Position numbers and translations under genes: made by a program
Assembly (NCBI GenBank): GCA_022376925.1
Contig: JAIOJX010000001.1
Span: forward strand, 41,016,324 to 41,080,323
DNA: 64,000 nucleotides
Source of the DNA: Tragulus kanchil
Lineage: Eukaryota > Chordata > Mammalia > Artiodactyla > Tragulidae
Reading direction: 5' to 3'
Shown here: positions 58,076 through 64,000 of the stretch, one piece after another
Layout: each line of letters opens with the position of its first letter
Numbering within the stretch: position 1 is the first letter of the stretch
Notes under the pieces: generated by a model
What the model was told of the DNA's origin: nothing
The model's database searches: none
The model's input: only the letters and a program-made list of their open reading frames with translations

Positions 58076-60560
58076 TTCAGTATTTCCCAATTAGCCACAA
58101 AAGCAACTTCATTTTTTTATAACTAGCATGCAATCAAGATTCATACATTTCATTCGGTTGTTAGGGCTCCTTAATCTATTATAATATAAAATTAGTCTCA
58201 AATTTTATTCATGATACTGAACTTTTGAAGAAATTAGAGAAGTTGCCCTATTAATAACCCTACATTCTAGATTTGCTTTTTTTCTTTATGGTACATTTAA
58301 CTTGTTCCCTTCTCCCTTCTCCATTCCCTGTTAACTGTTACTTCTAAAAGTTTGATTAAATTCAATTTAAAAATTTTGTCATGGATACATTACAGGTTAT
58401 GCTGGGTAACTTAAATATTTTAATGAATATATTTTATACAGATATTGACTGAGAAAATGGAATAAACAAGACAAAAGGTCTTTCAAGAAAAAATTTTTTT
58501 TGAAATATAGCACATTTTCTCTTTCAAATATCAATGTTTTGAAAAGAGAAAACAACATCTCAAAATAGTTTTCAGAGGTTACTGTTCTTAAAAATCTTTT
58601 TGAGTTATCAAATCTGCCCTTCTCTGAATATGAGCTATGAGTTTCTTTTCTGAAAATATATTTCTTTGTTTTTCAAACCAAAATCTCAGAACATATTTTG
58701 TCGCTTGAGCTTTTCTTTAGCAGAAGTTCAAGCTCTTTCTTCTGCACTACTATTTCATATGTGTTATAATAGATCATAGTTCTTTTCATTGAAAAGGACA
58801 AAGAACACACAAAAGAAAACATTTATGAACTGTTATGAACTATGGTATTTGGATCATTTCAGCACTAGAGATCTTTTTGTCCCACAGGTATTTTAACATT
58901 ATTTTTTTCTATTTAAAAGAAAGTAACGCTGAACAGCACTTTCCAGTGTCCTAAATTGTGCTAAAGAATCATTTTGTCTTTGATCAGTCCTCCCTCCATT
59001 TAGGATGATACTCTGAGGACATACAACATGAGGGTTCTGCCTCTATGGCAAGTGCCCTGGACCATGGCTTTGCCAGTGACAGATCATCCCTGATTGTCTT
59101 AACCCCTCACTGGACTGTAAAATTTAAAGTGCTGTTAATGTTTTATAATTTAAAATCTGCTTAATTAAGTATAATTGAAAATTTTAACAAATACTTATTG
59201 GATACCAGTGATATGAAAAACCCTGAGAAAGTATAATTCTCTTTGTACACTTAAGTACCTTCTACTTTTTTTTATAGATTTGTTTTCCATGTACCTTTTC
59301 TTCTACTTCTATTTCATACCTGCTTTAGGGAAGTTACTGGAATATACATGAATGATGTTCTCTGAACTGTTTGAAGAGTACTGGTCTTGTAACCTTCATT
59401 ACCAAGTTTGATTACCAAGATAGATTCAATTGATAGAGCCATAGGTCAATGATAGCAACTTGTTTGGAAGGACAGCTGAACCAGTAACTGACAAACTTGA
59501 CTTCAATGCTCCTTTAAACTGTATTTGTCAGTGTCTCATTACAGAGACAGGGATTAATAGCGTTATGATTGTTACTGTAACTCAATCAACCCAAGGGTCT
59601 GAGGGAACTATTGGGCCAAACTTTTAGTGTGAGAAAAGAGAAATAATACAGTTAATAATACAGTTGGCATTTATTTGATTTATACTTATATTCTCTCAAG
59701 GTTCTTCATTCTCCTTAGATGGTGTCTAATAAAGGAGTTTGTATTCATGTTAAAAGGATCTGAGCTGACAAACTAATAAGGAATACTGATCAGACCACTA
59801 TATTCTAAATTTTAAAATACAGTTAGTTCATCATTCAGCTTTGTAGTCATGATTAACGTAGTTTAGTTTCCTTCAACTACATCTTCTCTTGCCATTTGTA
59901 TGGTTCAAATTGGTAGGAGTCTGTCTCTGTATTCTAGCAGAAGTGTATGAAATTTAAACCGATTTAAGAGTGTTTGACCAGTTAAATGTTGCCTGAACAG
60001 TTATTAGCATTTTAATTGGATGCATTATGGGAAAGGGTTGTTCTACTGCATTTCACCCATACTTTCATCCTTACATAGCTTCCTAATGGCTTAATGGTCC
60101 ATCTGGATCATTTCCTCTACAATAGTTTAATTCTATTTACTAGTTTTGTCATCTGTAGATTTCTAATTTAAATATATAGAAACATCACATGATGCCATAT
60201 TGCTGAAGTGGTTTAGTGTAATTGATTTGAAAGCATGAACAAAACATGCCTTGTGTCTTATTTTTATAAAATTTAAATGGAAGTTAATTTATACAGAAGA
60301 ATAATCAAACCCCTGCAGATATACGTATCATTCAGATATCCAGCTCCACATGGGACATCAAACATGAACTGAAAAATATACTTTCTTTTACCCGGCTGCT
60401 GTTATGTTTCAGATTTGTCTATAAGATGGCTCATTTTACACAGAGTTTCCTAATTTCTTACCCTTGGACAACAGGAGAGAAACTCAAGGATATCAAATGT
60501 TATCTGTTCCTTGGACTTTTCCAAGAAAACAGGGTTAAACTTGTATTTGAAAGTAGTAAT
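58076..60560. other. Unclassified AT-rich DNA
   Basis: About 2.5 kb without a recognised repeat, exon or RNA gene on either strand. It is the longest stretch in the window for which I can offer no assignment, and it may be ordinary unique intergenic sequence. Confidence 0.4.
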
Positions 60561-60576
60561 AAAAATATCTAAATTG

Positions 60577-60842
60577 GGGATTCCCTGGTGGTCCAGTGGG
60601 TAAGGACACCACCTTGCAACACAAGGGGCACCAGTTTGATCCCTGGCCTGGGAGGATCCCATGTGCTGCGGAGGGGCTGGACCAGTGTGTCCAACTACCA
60701 AGCCAGAGCTCTGGAGCGCATACACCCAGACCCGGTGTTCTGCAGCGAGAGGGGCTGCTGTGATGGGAGGCCCACATAGGCCAAAGAACAAAGATGGATG
60801 GAGATAAATAAATGAAAAATCAATAGAAGTGGCCAAAGAAAA
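60577..60842 (+). mobile_element. CHR-2-related SINE (copy 7)
   Basis: The head has TGGTCCAGTGG and CAGTTTGATCCCTGG. The body has GTGTGTCCAACTACCAAGCC and AAGAACAAAGATGGATGGAG, and the tail is ATAGAAGTGGCC plus A run, without the C-rich stretch. A 16-bp target-site duplication with one mismatch flanks it (60561-60576 and 60843-60858). Confidence 0.92.
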
Positions 60843-60858
60843 AAAAATATCCAAATTG

Positions 60859-61720
60859 CTTGCTGTACTGTTTAAATAAATAAGTCTTCACCAAGGAAAC
60901 ACATCCTTTGTCTCCTGATTCTAGAACAATCCAGAAAATAATCCAACTCTGATATATTAATTCTAGCATACTGAGTTAGGTTATGTGATTAAATACAGTA
61001 GCTTCTTAATGTAAAATACATGATAGCTTCCCAAAAGGATTTACAGATAGTGATGTAGGAAAGATTTAGACTATTTTTTCATTCCCTCAATGGCAGAATT
61101 AGAAACAGTAGGCTATAGATAAGACAGAAAAAACTGTTGATTCTGCCACAGAAATCTTTTCAGTGGCTTGAACTGCCAAACAATCCAATGATTTTCCACA
61201 GAAGGGATTGACTATCCATGTCTGAATCTGTTTAATCATTAGAGGCTTAGTTTTCTCATGGTAGCAGATATACAGTGATTTCATGTATTGTGAGAAAATA
61301 GGGCAAGATAACTGTTAACATAAACCTTCAGTCTAGAGAAGCCATGATTTCTCTACTCTTAAAAACAACCAGGAAAACCAAACAAGAGCAGAAGCCTTCA
61401 GAGCATTGGCCATATGCAAATAGTTACTGGGATACTTACCTGCATCCCATTCATAGTGATGTTGGGAAGCCAAATATCTGCTTTCAGATAACTTCTCATC
61501 TGGCTTGTGCCAATGCATGGGATGTTCATCATTTTATTTACCTCTCTGGAAACACCTAGGTGCATGAACATTTGACTTGGATGCAGGAGGGAGAGTTTCT
61601 AACGAGTTGTGGAACCATTCAGAATATATTTAATTCACTATACAAAAATCCTATCTCACCACAAAGTTGAGCATGACACCTTATGTAGTGACATGCAATG
61701 ATCCCTCATTGTTCATAGGT
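60859..61720. other. Unclassified DNA
   Basis: Small opposed frames (61333-61518 minus and 61344-61559 plus) show no domains. Confidence 0.4.
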
Positions 61721-61729
61721 AAGTACTAA

Positions 61730-62260
61730 TTCCTTTGATGAGATATGACCAATCTTATATGCAGATCTGAACCTACCTCTCAAATCTCAACTCCTATTGC
61801 TTAATCCAAGTGCTCCAAGTCAAGCCATTTGTCATTTTTCCAAAATCCCTCCTTTTTTCATATTTCTGTGACTAAATTCATACTACCTCCCTACCAAGAA
61901 TGCCAATTCACTTCTCCCTGTGCTTAGGAAGTGCTTGATCATCCCCAAAGACTTCCTTCAAATACAAAATTTTCTTGGCGGTCTTTCCTCATCTGCTGGG
62001 TAAACTTAGTCATTCTCTCTTCTATTCTCCCATAGAATTCTACAGAATCTCACCTCTAATACTCACTGTAAGAAGTCTTCCATTTTGAAATATATTTTCT
62101 AGTGCTTACCATTGGATAATACCTGGTTGCTCTTTAGTGTATTATACTTAGTTCTCAAGGGTAAATCAATAGTGTTTTAGTCATCCATTATATTTCCAGT
62201 GTTTAACTAACAGAATGTTAGTAGTCAGTACATTTTTGTTGGATACTGTATGTTTAGGAG
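61730..62260 (+). mobile_element. L2 LINE 3' region remnant
   Basis: The region follows L2 3' order: CAAGAATGCCAATTCACTTC, then AAAGACTTCCTTCAAATACA and GTCTTTCCTCATCTGCTGGG, later TTTCCAGTGTTTAACTAACA and TTTTTGTTGGATACTG. It is highly diverged, consistent with the age of L2. Confidence 0.6.
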
Positions 62261-62584
62261 GAATGTTCTAATTCATAAATTTGTTGACTGACTAGAACAT
62301 GAGCACGTTTGTGAGGAGGAAATGGAAGGACATGTCCAGTGCATTGTGTCCTACTGAAATTCTGGCTGTATCCAAAAAACAGAGTGCTTATGTTGGGCAA
62401 ATACCTGCAAGTGGAAGAAAGCAGAGAGTGAGGAGCAAAAGAAAGCCTAGAAAGAACACTTAAATGAAGGATTTAAATTAACTTATTCATTAAACAGAAA
62501 CTCAGAGAACAGATTTGTGGTTGGCTAAGTGGAGGCAGTGAGGGAGGGACACATTGAGAGCTTGGGATTAGCAGATGCAAACTT

Positions 62585-62611
62585 TTATATATATATATAT
62601 ATATATATATA
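62585..62611. repeat. (TA)n microsatellite
   Basis: This is an uninterrupted TA run of about 13 units inside the L1-type 3' end. Confidence 0.92.
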
Positions 62612-62700
62612 GGATGCATAAACTGTATACCACAGGGAACTATATTCAATACCCTATGATAAATAATAGCAGAAAACAATATGAAAAAGAATATATATAT

Positions 62701-62720
62701 GTGTGTGTGTGTGTGTGTGT
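62701..62720. repeat. (GT)n microsatellite
   Basis: Ten GT units lie directly at the 3' end of the antisense Bov-tA. Such runs often grow from SINE tails. Confidence 0.9.
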
Positions 62721-62921
62721 TAGTTGCTCAGTCATGTCCAACTCTTTGAGATCCCATGGACTGTAATCCGCCAGACTCCTCTGTCCATGGGATTCTCCAG
62801 GCAAGAGTATTGAAGTGGGTAGCCATGCCCTTCTCCAGGCAATCTTCCTGACCCAGGGATCAAATCCCCATCTTCTGTACTAGCAGGTGAATTCTCCACC
62901 ACTGAGCCACCAGGGAAGCCC
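62719..62921 (-). mobile_element. Bov-tA SINE, antisense, nested
   Basis: It runs from TTAGTTGCTCAGTCATGTCC to GAGCCACCAGGGAAGCCC, the full complement of Bov-tA, and splits the L1-type 3' end at 62505-63003. It is younger than that element. Confidence 0.92.
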
Positions 62922-63003
62922 ACATACCTGAGTCACTTTGCTGTACAGCAGAAGCTAACAAAACATTGTAAATAAACTATACTTCAATGACATTAAATTT
63001 TTA

Positions 63004-64000
63004 GTGCTAAAAAAATGCCATAGGAAAAAAAAACTTGGGCATGCACCGTTTCTAAGGACTACTTTTTTTGAAGCTGAAAACTAGAAGTGATTGAAGGACT
63101 CCATTATAAAGAAAGATTAATACTATTTTATGGCTTGTTGGAAAACAGACATATTTGATTTCTGTGTACTAGCAGGACTTCTTTAAGAACTATGTTAAAT
63201 TGCTGAAGTTAAATTAAAGTCATAATTCTGTTGTACCTGTCTCATAGTCATACTTTTTAACACAAACTTAGTAATCACTAAACAGAAGCATATTACAAAC
63301 ACCCGTGTGCCAGAGATCAACACTGTCAAAAGATGACTTCAAAGTTGCTTATCTACTCAATTCTAAAGTTAATACATTTTAGTATCTGTCCCTCTAGACA
63401 GAGAGTGTCAGTCACAGTGAATGACATGCCAAGATAAAAGCGTCACTACTTTGGCAAGAACAAATAAACACAGAAAGATTTCTAAAACATCAAGATGAAT
63501 GTAGGGCTATTCTATGTTTGTTTAATCAAAAGATGTTGTTTACACTGTATGCTGCCTCTGCTATATAAAGACCAGGGCATTGTTAGAAGTATGGAATAAC
63601 AACTCTTGTCATTATTTCAGTAGGGTTTTTTTTTTTTCCATAATTTCCAATTACTGGAGATAAAGGACACACCTGGCACATTATTTTATGTGCAAAGTTT
63701 CTCATATTTAAATCTATTTTTCTATTTCCTGGAGAACTGTATAATTTTAATTAATTCTATGAACTATATTTATTTACACTTGTATTTGAAATGGGAATGT
63801 ATGAAGGTCATGATGATTTTACTTTCCTGGAGACTATAACTTATAGGTGAGATACTCATTTCAGAAAGAAACCAAGAGGCCAGAGAATAAAACTGAATCA
63901 TCAGCAACTGATGTCTTATAAAAGTTCTCATTTTTCATGTTTAATAAAATGAAACTTTTGCATACTTAACAAAGCAATAGTAACCAAGCTTAGCTCATTA
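63004..64000. other. Unclassified DNA at the right edge
   Basis: No gene or repeat recognised. A TATA-like word (CTATATAAAG, about 63560-63569) occurs but has no supporting coding exon in the window. Confidence 0.4.

Larger units (their letters stand above)
62505..63003 (+). mobile_element. L1-type 3' end, interrupted by a Bov-tA
   Basis: The left part has AGATTTGTGGTTGGCTAAGT, GGGATTAGCAGATGCAAACT and AGGGAACTATATTCAATACC. The right part resumes after the Bov-tA with TGAGTCACTTTGCTGTACAG and TAAATAAACTATACTTCAAT. This is the 3' terminal type of an L1 family common in artiodactyls. Confidence 0.75.

Overview
The window reads as intergenic or deep intronic DNA from a ruminant (artiodactyl) nuclear genome. 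The call rests on BovB (RTE-type) LINEs, Bov-tA SINEs, CHR-type tRNA-derived SINEs and a ruminant-style L1, together with old mammalian repeats (MIR, L2, hAT and Tigger remnants, an ERVL-like relic). I see no host protein-coding exon, rRNA, functional tRNA, CRISPR array or operon. Every long open frame I could explain is retrotransposon-derived.

Layout. 0.3-5.7 kb: a 5'-truncated sense L1 with reverse transcriptase and C-terminal ORF2 sequence, assembled with its 3' part repeated. 5.7-9.0 kb: AT-rich unclassified DNA. 9.1-11.9 kb: an antisense ERVL-like pol relic carrying a mariner MITE, followed by a BovB (12.0-13.3 kb) with target-site duplications. 13-20 kb: unclassified DNA, a short L1 3' end, a SINE, a Bov-tA and a CHR-1-like SINE. 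20.6-25.2 kb: two antisense L1 pieces, one old and one younger. 25.5-36 kb: Bov-tA, Tigger-like, hAT-like and MIR repeats and an L1 3' end. 36-46 kb: SINEs, a BovB with a fold-back inversion, and a cluster of MIR and L2. 46.1-48.8 kb: an old L1 with a nested SINE. 50.0-52.6 kb: a long antisense BovB. 54-58 kb: a minisatellite, a SINE and a GC-richer segment that may be an antisense L1 5' end. 58-64 kb: mostly unclassified DNA with a SINE, an L2 and an L1-type 3' end carrying a Bov-tA.

Two patterns stand out. First, thirteen head-to-tail duplications, each about 1.05-1.15 kb, are scattered along the window. Copies are nearly identical inside but carry small indels and filler bases at their junctions. 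This looks more like unmerged contig or read overlaps in the assembly than biology, and many features below therefore appear twice. Removing the extra copies would shorten the window by roughly 14 kb. Second, seven independent insertions belong to one homogeneous tRNA-headed SINE subfamily with a characteristic body and tail, most of them with clear target-site duplications. It is related to CHR-2 but may be lineage-specific.

I found no convincing new biological system. The SINE subfamily, the BovB fold-back and the duplication pattern are the items most worth checking.
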